From the NCBI GenBank assembly GCA_027491735.1, contig JAOZGP010000014.1, forward strand, positions 1 through 40,227: 40,227 nt of DNA, written 5' to 3'. This document shows, one piece after another, positions 31,301 to 39,954 of the stretch. The notes below the pieces were generated by a model. It did not search any database and was not told where the DNA came from. It was given only the letters and a program-made list of their open reading frames with translations. Source of the DNA: Thermoproteota archaeon. GTDB taxonomy: Archaea > Korarchaeota > Korarchaeia > Korarchaeales > Korarchaeaceae. Positions within the stretch are counted from its first letter, which is position 1. The number at the start of each line of letters is the position of its first letter. Position numbers and translations under genes: made by a program.

Positions 31301-32106
31301 ATCACCTCCTCAAGTTTTGACCTCACCTCTTCCATCCTCTCTCTCGCTATCTCGTAGGCCTTTTTAATCTCATCGTCTGTGAAGTACCCCTTCCTAAGCT
31401 GTATGGAACATATTCTTCCCTGATCGTCAACAGCTAGGGTTATAATGGAGTCCGCTATGGTCTCCTCCTCGAGACTGGGGTCCAGCAGTAGGTAATTTCC
31501 TATCTTGACAAAGGTAAAGCTTACTGGTTTGTTTATGACGGGCATAGGAAAGAACTCCTCCTTTACGACCACATTGCCCTCAGGACCGAGTTCTATCCTC
31601 GGCACTCTAGTTCGCATAAGAGCCACCAGTGAGGCCAAGGTCAGAGCATCCGCCAGGTTTCCCTTGTGGTCGAGGACGTACATGTCCAAGAATATAGTGT
31701 ACACGAGCTTCCCCGGCTCTATGACCAGCTTCTCGAAGTCTATAGCATTAGCGCTCCTGAAAGCTCTGTCCACAACCCTCGCTAGCTCTATGGAGTACTC
31801 TTCTGGGGGACCTGGTTCGAAGTTGGGGGATGCCAGCGGAAGAAGCTCCACGTTAGAGACGAAAACACATTTATTGGGAGTATCTGGAAATGGTTCTCCC
31901 ACATCCAAACTTATGCCCACAAGAACTTTAGTTCTCCCAAGAGATAGCCAGGCCTCGCCGTAGGATTTAGTAAAGGTACCCCTCTCAACGGATATCTCCC
32001 TCATCTCAAGCGGATCTCGCCCATCTATTCGTTTTCCAGATTGAAGTACCTCGAGGACGTACTCCTTGAGGAGAACAGAACCTATTTCATCTCTTTCCTC
32101 TGACAT
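31297..32106 (-). CDS. rrp42: Exosome subunit Rrp42
   Basis: An RNase PH-fold, catalytically inactive partner of Rrp41 in the archaeal exosome hexamer ring. Motifs: GKRIDGRDPLEMREISVERG, WLSLGRTKVLVGISLDVGEP, and NVELLPLASPNFEPGPPEEY, then ELARVVDRAFRSANAID. The length (269) is typical and longer than Rrp41. It starts 9 nt after the rrp41 stop. Confidence 0.96.
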   Translation of the reverse strand: MSEERDEIGSVLLKEYVLEVLQSGKRIDGRDPLEMREISVERGTFTKSYGEAWLSLGRTKVLVGISLDVGEPFPDTPNKCVFVSNVELLPLASPNFEPGPPEEYSIELARVVDRAFRSANAIDFEKLVIEPGKLVYTIFLDMYVLDHKGNLADALTLASLVALMRTRVPRIELGPEGNVVVKEEFFPMPVINKPVSFTFVKIGNYLLLDPSLEEETIADSIITLAVDDQGRICSIQLRKGYFTDDEIKKAYEIARERMEEVRSKLEEVI

Positions 32107-32115
32107 AGAATCCCC

Positions 32116-32871
32116 CTACGCCACACCCAGTGCTCTTCTCTCCACCATGACGTAAGGCCTCCGAAGGGCCTCCTTTTGAAGTTCGTAGACCATCTCGCAA
32201 CAAGCCATGCCAAGCCTTAAACATTCATTGAACTGTTCGACGGTGAGTGGACCATCCGCCTGTAGGAGAGTTATCTTCCTATCCTCGAAGAGGACGGCCA
32301 TGGGCATATCAACGTCGCCCCACATATCCTCGTCGTGATTAGGATCTACCACTATGAAGTCATCAACGCGACCCACAGAACACCCAGCGACTAGCCCTCT
32401 CATGGCTATCCCGGCATCCGCTAAGGCCAGAGATGCAGCGGTAACACCGGCGACCCTAGTACCAGCATCAGACCGTAAGATTTCAACGAAAACGTCTATA
32501 GCTGATCCAGGGTATTTTTCTATGAAAACCGCTGGAAGAAGAGCTGTTCTTATGACCTTTGACAGTTCCACACTTCTCCTGTCCGGTCCCGGTCTTTTCC
32601 TCTCAGGAGTTGAGAAGGGGGCCATGTTATACCTCAATCTTAGTAGAGCTCTATCTGGAAGAAGCATGTGCTTGGGATGGACCTCTCTAGGTCCAAAGAC
32701 TGCAGCCAGTACTCTATTACCGCCCCACTCCACCAAAGCCGAACCATCAGCTCTTTCCAGAATCCCGACCTCTATCTTTATTGGTCTCAGATCTAAAGGA
32801 CTCCTACCATCAGTCCTAGTTCCGTCCTCTCCTATCAGGACATCAGGCTTCTTCTCCACATATATCGGCAA
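32116..32871 (-). CDS. rrp41: Exosome subunit Rrp41 (catalytic)
   Basis: The phosphorolytic, RNA-degrading and tailing subunit. It has EDGTRTDGRSPLDLRPIKIE, ALVEWGGNRVLAAVFGPREV, the RNA-binding YNMAPFSTPERKRPGPDRRS and the catalytic region EILRSDAGTRVAGVTAASLA with VDDFIVVDPNHDEDMWGD, where the acidic residues act. Length 251 is normal. It sits between rrp4 (2-nt gap) and rrp42 (9-nt gap), the standard order. Confidence 0.97.
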   Translation of the reverse strand: MPIYVEKKPDVLIGEDGTRTDGRSPLDLRPIKIEVGILERADGSALVEWGGNRVLAAVFGPREVHPKHMLLPDRALLRLRYNMAPFSTPERKRPGPDRRSVELSKVIRTALLPAVFIEKYPGSAIDVFVEILRSDAGTRVAGVTAASLALADAGIAMRGLVAGCSVGRVDDFIVVDPNHDEDMWGDVDMPMAVLFEDRKITLLQADGPLTVEQFNECLRLGMACCEMVYELQKEALRRPYVMVERRALGVA

Positions 32872-32873
32872 GG

Positions 32874-33575
32874 TTAACTACCCCCAGACATCTCTTCGTC
32901 CAAGAGACGGGATATCCTGTTGCTCAATCCCGCCACGTGGGACTCCTCCTGTATCTTGCTAAGTGCCTTTTTGATGGCCAGAAGGCTCTTTAAATTCTGT
33001 GGGTTGACGAGAACATATCCGTTTTGTGCTACTATTATCTCACTATGACTCTTGGACGACAGGAGGTTTACCATGGATCCCTTCTTTCCTATTATCCGAG
33101 GGATTTTGGCTGAGTTCACCTTGATCAATATGCCTCTCGTTATCTTGCCCAGCCCCTCAGCGTCTATAGTCAAGAGCGGACTGGATAGATTGTCGAAGGA
33201 TTTTATTTTCGCTAGGACCACATCTCCAACCTTGAGATCATACTTGTCGTCGCCGTGATGTCGCCTGCTCCCTCTTGGAATTAAAATTATTCCTGACATT
33301 GGAGTATTTATGTCCACAAGAATTGTGGTTCCCGTTATCCTGGTCACCTTACCCAGAACTATGTCGTTAGGCCGAGGAATGTAGGAGGAGGAGAGAGGTA
33401 TCACATCTATTTTTTCGCTCTGAACTGAAACCAGCCCTACCACCGCTGACCTCACGATACCGCTCTCATCGATAAATGCATTCCCCCCAGGTTTCATTCC
33501 CCTAGCCAGCTTCTGTCCAGGAAGCACGAGCTCCCTCTCCTGGACGTAAATCTCAGCTGTTGTTCTCTTGCTCAT
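32874..33575 (-). CDS. rrp4: Exosome cap subunit Rrp4
   Basis: A cap protein with S1 and KH domains that recruits RNA to the exosome ring. The N-terminal domain has RELVLPGQKLARGMKPGGNA; the S1 domain (about 65-145) has PRPNDIVLGKVTRITGTTIL and VGDVVLAKIKSF; the KH domain includes IPRIIGKKGSMVNLLSSKS (the GxxG loop). Length 233. It overlaps the SBDS gene by 4 nt. Confidence 0.96.
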   Translation of the reverse strand: MSKRTTAEIYVQERELVLPGQKLARGMKPGGNAFIDESGIVRSAVVGLVSVQSEKIDVIPLSSSYIPRPNDIVLGKVTRITGTTILVDINTPMSGIILIPRGSRRHHGDDKYDLKVGDVVLAKIKSFDNLSSPLLTIDAEGLGKITRGILIKVNSAKIPRIIGKKGSMVNLLSSKSHSEIIVAQNGYVLVNPQNLKSLLAIKKALSKIQEESHVAGLSNRISRLLDEEMSGGS

Positions 33576-34249
33576 GGGTTCTCCACCCTACCTCCGACAG
33601 CGCCAACCTTCTCCAAGATGTAGGGTTGAGCACCAACGGGAATCTCGACCTCAAACCTGACCTCGGATCCATCATCCGACCACTTCTCCGATAGGATCTT
33701 TCCCTGCCCGTGTAGAAAGCTCCTCATCTGAGACCAGCGAACAGAAGGTATCACCACTCTGATCCTGACATGGGAGGATTTCAGTGGAAGAACTTTTCTT
33801 AACTCTCCTATAACTTCTTTTATCTGCCGTTCTGGTTCTTTATATGGATCTATTTTGACCTTGGCCTGTTTTATTGCTTTCTTTATCCTCTGAACGGGAT
33901 GAGGGGCGTTTGTCTGTGGATCCACGAAGTTTTTATGAATATAATTGACTATCCAGTTGAGCTTCTGCTCTTGGAGCTTCTTTCTCTGCTCGGCCGTTAT
34001 CTGAACCTCTCCCTCTCTGAGTATCACCTCTGCAACTTTGATTACATCATCTGTACCAAATGCGGTCTTCAGTTCATCTCTTGAGGCTATATTACCTCGT
34101 CTAGCGTCCATAAATACCTCATCCACCACTAGAAGTTCTGACACCGGGATTTTCTTTCCCTCTAGAAATTCATATGTCTTCTTCGGCCTAACCAAGATTT
34201 CGAACTTCTTACCGCTTTTCTCCAACCTAGCGATTATCGACTCAGACAT
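33572..34249 (-). CDS. Ribosome maturation protein SBDS
   Basis: The archaeal orthologue of Shwachman-Bodian-Diamond syndrome protein (yeast Sdo1), which with EF-2-like GTPases releases aIF6 from new large subunits. Motifs: IIARLEKSGKKFEILVRPKK, LLVVDEVFMDARRGNIASRD, and the middle domain INYIHKNF-like VNYIHKNFVDPQTNAPHPVQ. The C-terminal ferredoxin-like domain ends in RFEVEIPVGAQPYILEKV. Length 225. It overlaps psmA by one nucleotide and rrp4 by four, tight coupling typical of this operon. Confidence 0.96.
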   Translation of the reverse strand: MSESIIARLEKSGKKFEILVRPKKTYEFLEGKKIPVSELLVVDEVFMDARRGNIASRDELKTAFGTDDVIKVAEVILREGEVQITAEQRKKLQEQKLNWIVNYIHKNFVDPQTNAPHPVQRIKKAIKQAKVKIDPYKEPERQIKEVIGELRKVLPLKSSHVRIRVVIPSVRWSQMRSFLHGQGKILSEKWSDDGSEVRFEVEIPVGAQPYILEKVGAVGGRVENP

Positions 34250-35016
34250 CAGGAACTCCCTTCCTTCTCATCAGCGGATTTCTCCGACTCGGTCCCTTCC
34301 TCCTCAGAGGGGGTCTTCTCTAGAAGGGCTTTTATCTCATCTTTGGATAGAAACCTGAACTCCCTATCTTCAGCAGTTATTACTGCTATCTCGAGAAGAT
34401 CTGGGGTTAACTTCTCCTCCTGAGCTTTTGTAATTGCCTTAAGAGCGAGGATCATGGCCTTCTCGAGAGGGGAGTTTGGATCATATTCCTCGCGTAATAT
34501 ATCGTTCACCTTGTCCGAGTTCATGCCAGCAGCGTAGGCTTCGTAGCTGTAGAAAGCCCCCCCAGGATGGGTTATATAGAGTTCGGGCCTCTCGTCAACC
34601 CCCCCGAAGATCATCATCACTCCGAAAGGCCTAAGTCCTGCGTACTGAGTGTATTGCTGTTTAAAGAGAGCTATCTTCCTAGCTAAACTCTTGACAGTTA
34701 TCGGCTCGCCATATATCAGTTTGTTGTACTGAGATTCCACGCGGCTCCTATCTATGAGGACTAGACCATCTCCTACGAGACCAGCAGCTATAGCTCCTAT
34801 GTGCTTATCTATGCGATGGATTTTAGCGGGCGGCTCGGCTAGTGGCGACATGTGCTTTTTGACAGCTATTAAGGCAACCCCCTCCTTGGATTTTATTCCC
34901 ACCGCCAGAGTCGCTCTCTTTGTAGCGGCCAATGCATATTCAACTTGGAGAAGGCGACCATCAGGGCTGAACACGGTTATGGCCCGATCATAACCTCTAG
35001 ATAGTTGTGGAAACAT
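34249..35016 (-). CDS. psmA: Proteasome alpha subunit
   Basis: The outer ring subunit of the 20S proteasome. The start FPQLSRGYDRAITVFSPDGR leads into LQVEYALAATKRATLAVGIK, the alpha-subunit signature, and GLRPFGVMMIFGGVDERPEL. The C-terminal tail is acidic (KTPSEEEGTESEKSADEK). ATG 35016 is chosen; a TTG one codon upstream (35019) is possible. A GGAGG lies about 10 nt upstream. It heads the second half of the superoperon after a 316-nt gap with its own TATA. Confidence 0.97.
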   Translation of the reverse strand: MFPQLSRGYDRAITVFSPDGRLLQVEYALAATKRATLAVGIKSKEGVALIAVKKHMSPLAEPPAKIHRIDKHIGAIAAGLVGDGLVLIDRSRVESQYNKLIYGEPITVKSLARKIALFKQQYTQYAGLRPFGVMMIFGGVDERPELYITHPGGAFYSYEAYAAGMNSDKVNDILREEYDPNSPLEKAMILALKAITKAQEEKLTPDLLEIAVITAEDREFRFLSKDEIKALLEKTPSEEEGTESEKSADEKEGSS

Positions 35017-35051
35017 CAAGCATCATCCTCCTCATAAGCGACAGGACCAAC

Positions 35052-35059
35052 TATTTAAG
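35052..35059 (-). promoter_or_regulatory. TATA box before psmA
   Basis: On the minus strand CTTAAATA lies about 36-43 nt upstream of the psmA ATG, followed by GGAGG as ribosome binding site. It suggests that the psmA to pcc1 genes start from their own promoter rather than only by read-through from the RNase P genes. Confidence 0.55.
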
Positions 35060-35334
35060 TTAAGTTGGGAACTGTATAATAATCCAACTCACCAACAAGG
35101 AGCTTCGTTAGAGACCAAGGAGGTTCTAGACCGAAACGTATGATGTTGCTCGCGTCATGCGAGACCTTCGTGACGTCAGGATCTCTGCTGGATGAAGCAG
35201 TTGTGGACTACTTCACTCGGGGATGGTGAAAGTGAAGGCAAGTCTGAAGGAGCTTGACTGAGGATGTGAGAGTCTGTTCTCAGAAGGCCTCTCGATGATG
35301 GGGCGGAAAGCCGCCCGCTACAAATGTGCTAAGG
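35060..35334. other. Gene-free gap with several stable hairpins, possible structured RNA
   Basis: No gene is recognisable. Hairpins: CTCGC-gtcat-GCGAG (35149-35163), CTGAG...CTCAG (35258-35262 with 35279-35283), and GGGCGG-aaag-CCGCCC (35301-35316) followed by GCT-ACA (35320-35322), which is the position of an ACA box in H/ACA guide RNAs. An unassigned non-coding RNA on the plus strand, or an old mobile-element relic, would both fit. The strand and ends are uncertain. Confidence 0.35.
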
Positions 35335-35685
35335 TTACAAATGAAGCGGGGAGCCAGAATGGTCCAAACCGAGAGCCTTCAGCTCCTCTCTTATCTTTCT
35401 GAGAGTTCCTGATATCCTCAGCACCCGAAACGATCCGTTTTTTGACGATGAGGGTATGGCTAAGACCAACGACAGAATTGCATGGCTTAGAGCTCGGTTA
35501 GTGGTTTTCATGATGCCATGAGATCCATTGAAGGCCAACATCTTAGCTGAAACGTGAAGTTCCCCCATCAGACCAAAGAGTCTCAACATCGATGCTGATA
35601 GATTTATCCTCTCCACGGGAGGATCGATAGCGAAGAGGACATACCTCTCCCTCTCCCTGAGATCTATGGGTATCTTAGGCTTCAT
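35335..35685 (-). CDS. RNase P protein Rnp2 (Pop5)
   Basis: A small RRM-like protein that with Rpp30 activates the RNase P RNA for 5' tRNA maturation. The core reads RERYVLFAIDPPVERINLSA, LRLFGLMGELHVSAKMLAFN and GIMKTTNRALSHAILSLVLA, a good match to archaeal Pop5. I chose ATG 35685 (MKPKIPID), with GGGGAGG nine bases upstream; an earlier ATG at 35772 would add 29 poorly conserved residues. The gene follows Rpp30 after a gap of about 125 nt. Confidence 0.82.
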   Translation of the reverse strand: MKPKIPIDLRERERYVLFAIDPPVERINLSASMLRLFGLMGELHVSAKMLAFNGSHGIMKTTNRALSHAILSLVLAIPSSSKNGSFRVLRISGTLRKIREELKALGLDHSGSPLHL

Positions 35686-35812
35686 GAGATCTGACCTCCC
35701 CGCCCTAAGGGGTAATCCTGCTGGGGCAGGGAGTAAACTCATGTTCCCGCTCCCGTTGCCCCTGTCCTCCACGGACTCTGGACTATTAAGTGCACTAAAC
35801 GAAGTCGATATT

Positions 35813-36502
35813 TTAATGTTGCTTCGCCCCAGGGGTAGAGCTTGAAAAGTTCTTTGCCAATCCTCTATTTAAGATGATGAGAGGGTTTGTTGTGATGGAA
35901 TGGAGCCAGAAGTCTTCTGATCTTCCAAGAAGCGCTTTACCTAAGTGAACTACTGCGGTCTTATCCAGAAACATATTTCTAAGCTTGAGATCGAAGAGCA
36001 CCACAGGGATTCCCCTTCTGGAGGCCATATCTATCTCCTTCCTGATGTTGCTCATGATGGACCTCGCGAGACCGATGTCCAGCGTTTTAAATAACTCTCT
36101 GAGGGAAATTCCTATAGATCCGTTCCGTTCCCGTAAAAAAGAGGCACAAACATCATCGAAGATTATTTGTTTTGACGGAGGAATCTCCACTATCGATGCT
36201 AACCGAGATCTACAGGCTATCCTACACTGCTGAAGATCGTCAGGCCTTACAAGCGTTAGATCCACCTTGCTCCTGAGATTGAAGACCCTTTTTCGCCATC
36301 CGGGAGTAATACTACTCACCAAGACCTTGACCAGACGTACCTCCCCGTGAACGCTTTCCCTGAACCTGTAAAATCTCCCGATATCATCCTCTCCTTTGAC
36401 AACCACCCCGAGGATGGACAGCCCTACCTCTGAAGCTCTTTCGATTTGTTGACTGGTCAACGAGTCTATAGGAAGGAATCTTATGTCAATCATCCCGCTC
36501 AT
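35813..36502 (-). CDS. RNase P protein Rnp3 (Rpp30)
   Basis: A TIM-barrel-like RNase P protein and partner of Pop5. Matching blocks are KVDLTLVRPDDLQQCRIACR, IVEIPPSKQIIFDDVCASFL, and the late strand GIPVVLFDLKLRNMFLDKTA with LLGRSEDFWLHSITTNPLII at the end, which resembles the Rpp30 pattern of gly-hydrophobic repeats. The N-terminus MIDIRFLPIDSLTSQQIERA is divergent. Length 229 is in range. It overlaps the COG1325 gene by 4 nt. Confidence 0.8.
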   Translation of the reverse strand: MSGMIDIRFLPIDSLTSQQIERASEVGLSILGVVVKGEDDIGRFYRFRESVHGEVRLVKVLVSSITPGWRKRVFNLRSKVDLTLVRPDDLQQCRIACRSRLASIVEIPPSKQIIFDDVCASFLRERNGSIGISLRELFKTLDIGLARSIMSNIRKEIDMASRRGIPVVLFDLKLRNMFLDKTAVVHLGKALLGRSEDFWLHSITTNPLIILNRGLAKNFSSSTPGAKQH

Positions 36503-36951
36503 TCCGAGGATCTCCTTCTCCCTATCTCATCGATTATGTGGGTGATAACGCCTTTCCCCCCTCGAGACCTGAAGTATGTTGTTACCTTCACCTGGCCCCC
36601 GGGGTTATGCCTGTAGAGCCTGACAGATCCACGGACCAGATCCTGTTTATCCAAGCGAAGGAACAGCTTCGATCCCTCCATGAACTTCTCCGGCTCCCAG
36701 ATCACCTCATCCAAGTCCTCCCCCAAACGTCTTATGATCTTCGTCAGGACCTCATCAGCCAATTTACCCTTTAGGAGAAACCGATATATGTACACGGAGT
36801 ACCCGTGCTCGGATAGAAACTTCCCCAGTGATAAGAACTTCTCGAGAGTTTGAAAATCCAAAAATGTCAGCTCCTCGGCAATCCTCCTGGGGACATCTGG
36901 TCTTTCAGTTGGGTAAATGAAGAACTCAAAACTCAGTTTTGAGGCCCTCAA
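36499..36951 (-). CDS. RNA-binding protein of the exosome superoperon (COG1325-like)
   Basis: A 150-residue protein at the place where COG1325 RNA-binding proteins lie in archaeal superoperons, between L15e and Rpp30. It carries [20 protein letters not shown] at the start and [20 protein letters not shown] in the middle, the best conserved piece of the family. The N-terminal part is divergent compared with euryarchaeal members. These proteins are predicted to bind RNA, perhaps with the exosome, but they have not been well studied. Confidence 0.7.
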   Translation of the reverse strand: MRASKLSFEFFIYPTERPDVPRRIAEELTFLDFQTLEKFLSLGKFLSEHGYSVYIYRFLLKGKLADEVLTKIIRRLGEDLDEVIWEPEKFMEGSKLFLRLDKQDLVRGSVRLYRHNPGGQVKVTTYFRSRGGKGVITHIIDEIGRRRSSE

Positions 36952-37550
36952 GACTTACTCCTTCTCCTCTTTCTCTTAAATCTCTTCGCAATTGGTGGTA
37001 TACCCCTGAACTTTCTAAGGCCTCTGGCTCTCTTTCCAGCGCTTGTCAACCCTCTGAAGACCCTTCTCCTGTTGGCGGGATTAAGTATCCAGTTATAATG
37101 GGGATCCTTCTTTATCACAGGGTGATGAGGGTCTATCATTATGACCTCGTACCAGTAGTACTTCCCGTCTTCCGCCACGTAGTACGAGTTGAGAACCTCC
37201 AGGTTTGGGAACTTTCTAGCTGCCCTCTCCTCAGCGATCCATCTCACGTTCTTTCCTGGTGTGAGCTTGAGAACACCCATTCCAGCAGGTTTCCTTCCGG
37301 AACGAGGTCGCTGTTTGCGCCTGCCCCCTTTTCTGACCCTCACCCTGGCTATGACGATGCCCTGCTTGGTCTTGTATCCAAGTGATCTAGCCCTGTCAGG
37401 TCTTGTGGGCCTCTCCACCCGGATGACTGCCGGCTGCCTTCTCCACTCAACCAGCCTCTCCCTCCAAAGCCTTAGAAGATCTTCATTTTTCTTTCTAGGT
37501 CTCCATAGGTAGATTTCATAGTATCTTGCAGTTGCTGGCACAGGCTTCAC
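36948..37550 (-). CDS. rpl15e: Ribosomal protein eL15 (L15e)
   Basis: A 200-residue, very basic 50S protein: [20 protein letters not shown], then [60 protein letters not shown], and [20 protein letters not shown] with a Lys/Arg-rich tail. The start is GTG 37550. It is the first gene of the minus-strand superoperon and is divergent from the GTPase gene. Confidence 0.97.
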   Translation of the reverse strand: MKPVPATARYYEIYLWRPRKKNEDLLRLWRERLVEWRRQPAVIRVERPTRPDRARSLGYKTKQGIVIARVRVRKGGRRKQRPRSGRKPAGMGVLKLTPGKNVRWIAEERAARKFPNLEVLNSYYVAEDGKYYWYEVIMIDPHHPVIKKDPHYNWILNPANRRRVFRGLTSAGKRARGLRKFRGIPPIAKRFKRKRRRSKS

Positions 37551-37570
37551 CTACCGACCCAGATGCTAGG

Positions 37571-37580
37571 ATGCTTTTAA
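37571..37580. promoter_or_regulatory. Palindromic TATA between divergent L15e and GTPase genes
   Basis: CTTTTAAAAG is fully symmetric in the gap between the two divergent genes (about 20 nt from the L15e start). It may serve both directions. Its position suggests a plus-strand transcript starting near 37600, so the GTG at 37593 would be too early. Confidence 0.5.
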
Positions 37581-37631
37581 AAGGTTTCCACTGTGAAAAT
37601 ACCCGCCGATCTCCAAAGAAAGGTGGAGCAC

Positions 37632-38834
37632 TTGCTGATAGGTATTGTTGGGAAAACCAACGTCGGAAAAAGCACATTCTTCTCAGCCGCTACCATGGTC
37701 AAGGTTGGTATAGAGGACAGACCATTCGTCACCATAAAGGCAAATGAAGGCGTTGGTTATGTCAGAGTGAAGTCTGTATGCTCTGAGTTCGGACTGAGAT
37801 GTAATCCCAGACATGGGTGGTGTACTGGAACCCATAGGTTCGTTCCAGTAAGGCTTCTGGATGTTGCGGGCTTAGTTCCCGGAGCTCATGATGGAAGAGG
37901 TCTAGGAAACCGATTTTTAGACGATTTGAGAAGGAGTTCCGTTAACATAGTTGTCGTAGACGCCTCAGGAGCTACTGATAGTGAGGGAAGAAGGGTGCGA
38001 CCTGGAACTCATGACCCGCTGGAGGATGTATCCATAGTCAAGGAGGAGTTTGCCTTCTGGATGGTGGATGTCCTGAGAAGAAACCTGGATAAGTTCTACA
38101 GAAGGATATTCTCAGGAGAAAACCCAGAGAGAATACTGTCGGAGATCCTCTCTGGATTGGAAATAAGGGAAAGTGACATCAGATCTTGTCTCAGCGAGTT
38201 GGAGATGGATCCCAAGAGGTTAGTTGTGGAGAAAAGGGAGGAGGATATATTCGAATTTGTAAGACTTCTGATAAGAAAAGCTAAACCGTTCGTCATAGCT
38301 GCAAATAAGGTGGATGTTCCGGAAGCTGAGGACAACCTGAGAAGGATGAGGGAGTCCATCGAAGATCCGATCATACCGGTATCAGCGGAGGCCGAGCTTA
38401 TACTGAAAAAAGCAGCTAAGATGGGACTTATACATTACGAGCCTGGATCATCTGATTTCTATATAATAGATGAGAGGAGGCTTAAAGGAGATCAGAGGAA
38501 GGTGTTGGAGATAATAAGAGAGAGAGTTCTCAAGAAATATGGATCCACTGGAATTCAAAAAGCCCTAGAATGTGCTGTTTTCGATGTAGGAAGAAACATT
38601 GCAGTATTTCCTGTTGAGAATGAGACCAAGTTGTGTGATAAGGATGGAAAAGTCCTTCCAGATGTTTTTATACTTCCAGCTGGATCTACCGTTCTGGACC
38701 TCGCTAAGGAGATTCATTCAGAGATCGCCGAGAGAGCTGTATGTGGTATCGATGTCAGGACCAGAAACCGGGTGAGTATAAATCAAAGGCTGAGGCATAG
38801 GGACATCATCAAGATAGTAACGGGAAGAGGTTAG
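37632..38834 (+). CDS. Obg/YchF-type GTPase of the Ygr210 group
   Basis: A translation-related GTPase with a C-terminal TGS domain. G1 is LIGIVGKTNVGKSTFFSAAT, G3 is LLDVAGLVPGAHDGRGLGNR, G4 is FVIAANKVDVPEAED, and the TGS domain covers about the last 70 residues (VFILPAGSTVLDLAKEIHSE, ending HRDIIKIVTGRG). Archaeal and eukaryotic Ygr210-like proteins bind ribosomes. I prefer TTG 37632 as start, since GGTGG lies six bases before it and the family begins right at the P-loop strand; GTG 37593 is the longer option. About 400 residues, full length. Confidence 0.9.
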   Translation: MLIGIVGKTNVGKSTFFSAATMVKVGIEDRPFVTIKANEGVGYVRVKSVCSEFGLRCNPRHGWCTGTHRFVPVRLLDVAGLVPGAHDGRGLGNRFLDDLRRSSVNIVVVDASGATDSEGRRVRPGTHDPLEDVSIVKEEFAFWMVDVLRRNLDKFYRRIFSGENPERILSEILSGLEIRESDIRSCLSELEMDPKRLVVEKREEDIFEFVRLLIRKAKPFVIAANKVDVPEAEDNLRRMRESIEDPIIPVSAEAELILKKAAKMGLIHYEPGSSDFYIIDERRLKGDQRKVLEIIRERVLKKYGSTGIQKALECAVFDVGRNIAVFPVENETKLCDKDGKVLPDVFILPAGSTVLDLAKEIHSEIAERAVCGIDVRTRNRVSINQRLRHRDIIKIVTGRG

Positions 38835-38853
38835 GGTTCAACCCTACGTAGGT

Positions 38854-39004
38854 ATGGTTGTGAGAATGATTATTAAAATCGATGAAGAGCTCGGTGGGAA
38901 GTTCAGAACTGAAGTGGTCGAAGTTAAGATCAACAAGAAAGGTTAGTGCTCCTATCAAATCTATCTAGGAGGCTATTAAACTCTGGCTCGAAAGATATGA
39001 CTGA
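38854..39004 (+). pseudogene. Ribbon-helix-helix (VapB/CopG-like) protein, broken
   Basis: A short frame starts at ATG 38854 with MVVRMIIKIDEELGGKFRTE and VVEVKINKKG, the typical strand-helix start of a ribbon-helix-helix antitoxin, and stops at 38944. In the next frame the expected second half follows: VSAPIKSI, a TAG, then EAIKLWLERYD and a stop at 39002-39004. So one frameshift near 38943 and one nonsense codon (38969-38971) destroy a gene of about 50 residues. No toxin (PIN) gene remains nearby. It ends 14 nt before the convergent eS1 gene. Confidence 0.6.
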
Positions 39005-39018
39005 AAAGCTACGTTTGC

Positions 39019-39705
39019 CTACTGATGTTCGCTGGATTCGTTATAGTTATGCGAGATCTCCTCAACTAGAACTTCCTCTGTTTCTGTTTCAGCTTCAGCT
39101 TCTTTCCTCTCCAGCGAGGGTGTTGCCTCACCAAACCTTAGAACAACCGTTTTCCTAGGTTCTATATTCTTAATCGGAGCTATTTTCGTCGAGATCTGCC
39201 TTATCGATTCAGAGAAATTGACTGGTTCGTTAAATATTGAGGACCTGACAAGCTCCTCCAGTGTGAGCCGAGGTATCTGCTCACTTAAATACTCGACGAC
39301 CTTGGATCTCACGGCCTTCTCCTGACCGCATCTGATTCTCACGCTGGTTATTATTATATAGAATATCCTCACAAGATGACCGTCTTTTGTCTCCCCTTCG
39401 GCCATAACGTCAACTCTACTAGTTCTTCTCTGAACAATTGATCTCAGATAGTCTCTATTGAGCATTTCCTTTACGAAGCGAGCATAGGCTTTGGATCCGT
39501 CTACTCTGAATATCTTGAACCAAAGCTTGTACTTCTCGTGCATGAAGTCTCCGGTTATGTCCCTGGCAACGACCTCCACGTTCCTACCTATGACGAGCTC
39601 TGGATCAGCAGCTGGAGTCTCACCTATCCACTTGCCGGGAAACACATCGACGGCATATACCTGATACCAGGTCTTGGACTTTCTTGCTGCTCTTCTTCGA
39701 GGCAA
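39019..39705 (-). CDS. rps3ae: Ribosomal protein eS1 (S3Ae)
   Basis: A 228-residue small-subunit protein: KTWYQVYAVDVFPGKWIGET, VEVVARDITGDFMHEKYKLW, FVKEMLNRDYLRSIVQRRTS and VEYLSEQIPRLTLEELVRSS are all characteristic. The acidic tail (KEAEAETETEEVLVEEISHN) is longer than usual. The start is a TTG at 39705 with GTGAGG just before it. A TATA-like TTTTAATTA lies about 55 nt upstream (39760-39768). Confidence 0.95.
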   Translation of the reverse strand: MPRRRAARKSKTWYQVYAVDVFPGKWIGETPAADPELVIGRNVEVVARDITGDFMHEKYKLWFKIFRVDGSKAYARFVKEMLNRDYLRSIVQRRTSRVDVMAEGETKDGHLVRIFYIIITSVRIRCGQEKAVRSKVVEYLSEQIPRLTLEELVRSSIFNEPVNFSESIRQISTKIAPIKNIEPRKTVVLRFGEATPSLERKEAEAETETEEVLVEEISHNYNESSEHQ

Positions 39706-39954
39706 GCCTCACATCCTCCTCTTTTTTGATAAGCTGGTAAGAAGAGCTCGGTCCATGTAATTAAAATTTTTCCTTAGGCTGGTCAAAGGCCTAGCTACGC
39801 ATTTAATACCGATGTATGGGCTTTCCCCTTCCCTTAAGCCGGATGAAGATGTTCCGAATCCTGAGTGAAGAGGTCTGGACGGTGGTTAATTACCTAAATT
39901 ATTTCTGAAGAAATTCATAAGCAATGAGGCGCTAAAGGTTAAAAAATACTCAGC
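39706..39954. other. Intergenic region between eS1 and the ABC ATPase
   Basis: These 249 bases hold the minus-strand eS1 promoter (A/T run near 39757-39771) and, before the next gene, TTAAAAAATAC (about 39939-39949) close to the ATG. I see no further gene. A motif string GATGAAG ... CTGAG ... GTGAAGA (39842-39872) looks a little like a C/D box RNA but lacks a closing D box. Confidence 0.5.

Noticed and set aside
35060-35334. RNase P RNA in the gap beside the RNase P protein genes
   Set aside because: I could not find the universally conserved RNase P RNA blocks, and the segment is shorter than the usual archaeal RNA.
39840-39890. C/D box guide RNA upstream of the ABC ATPase gene
   Set aside because: C-like and D'-like motifs are present, but no closing D box or terminal stem was found.
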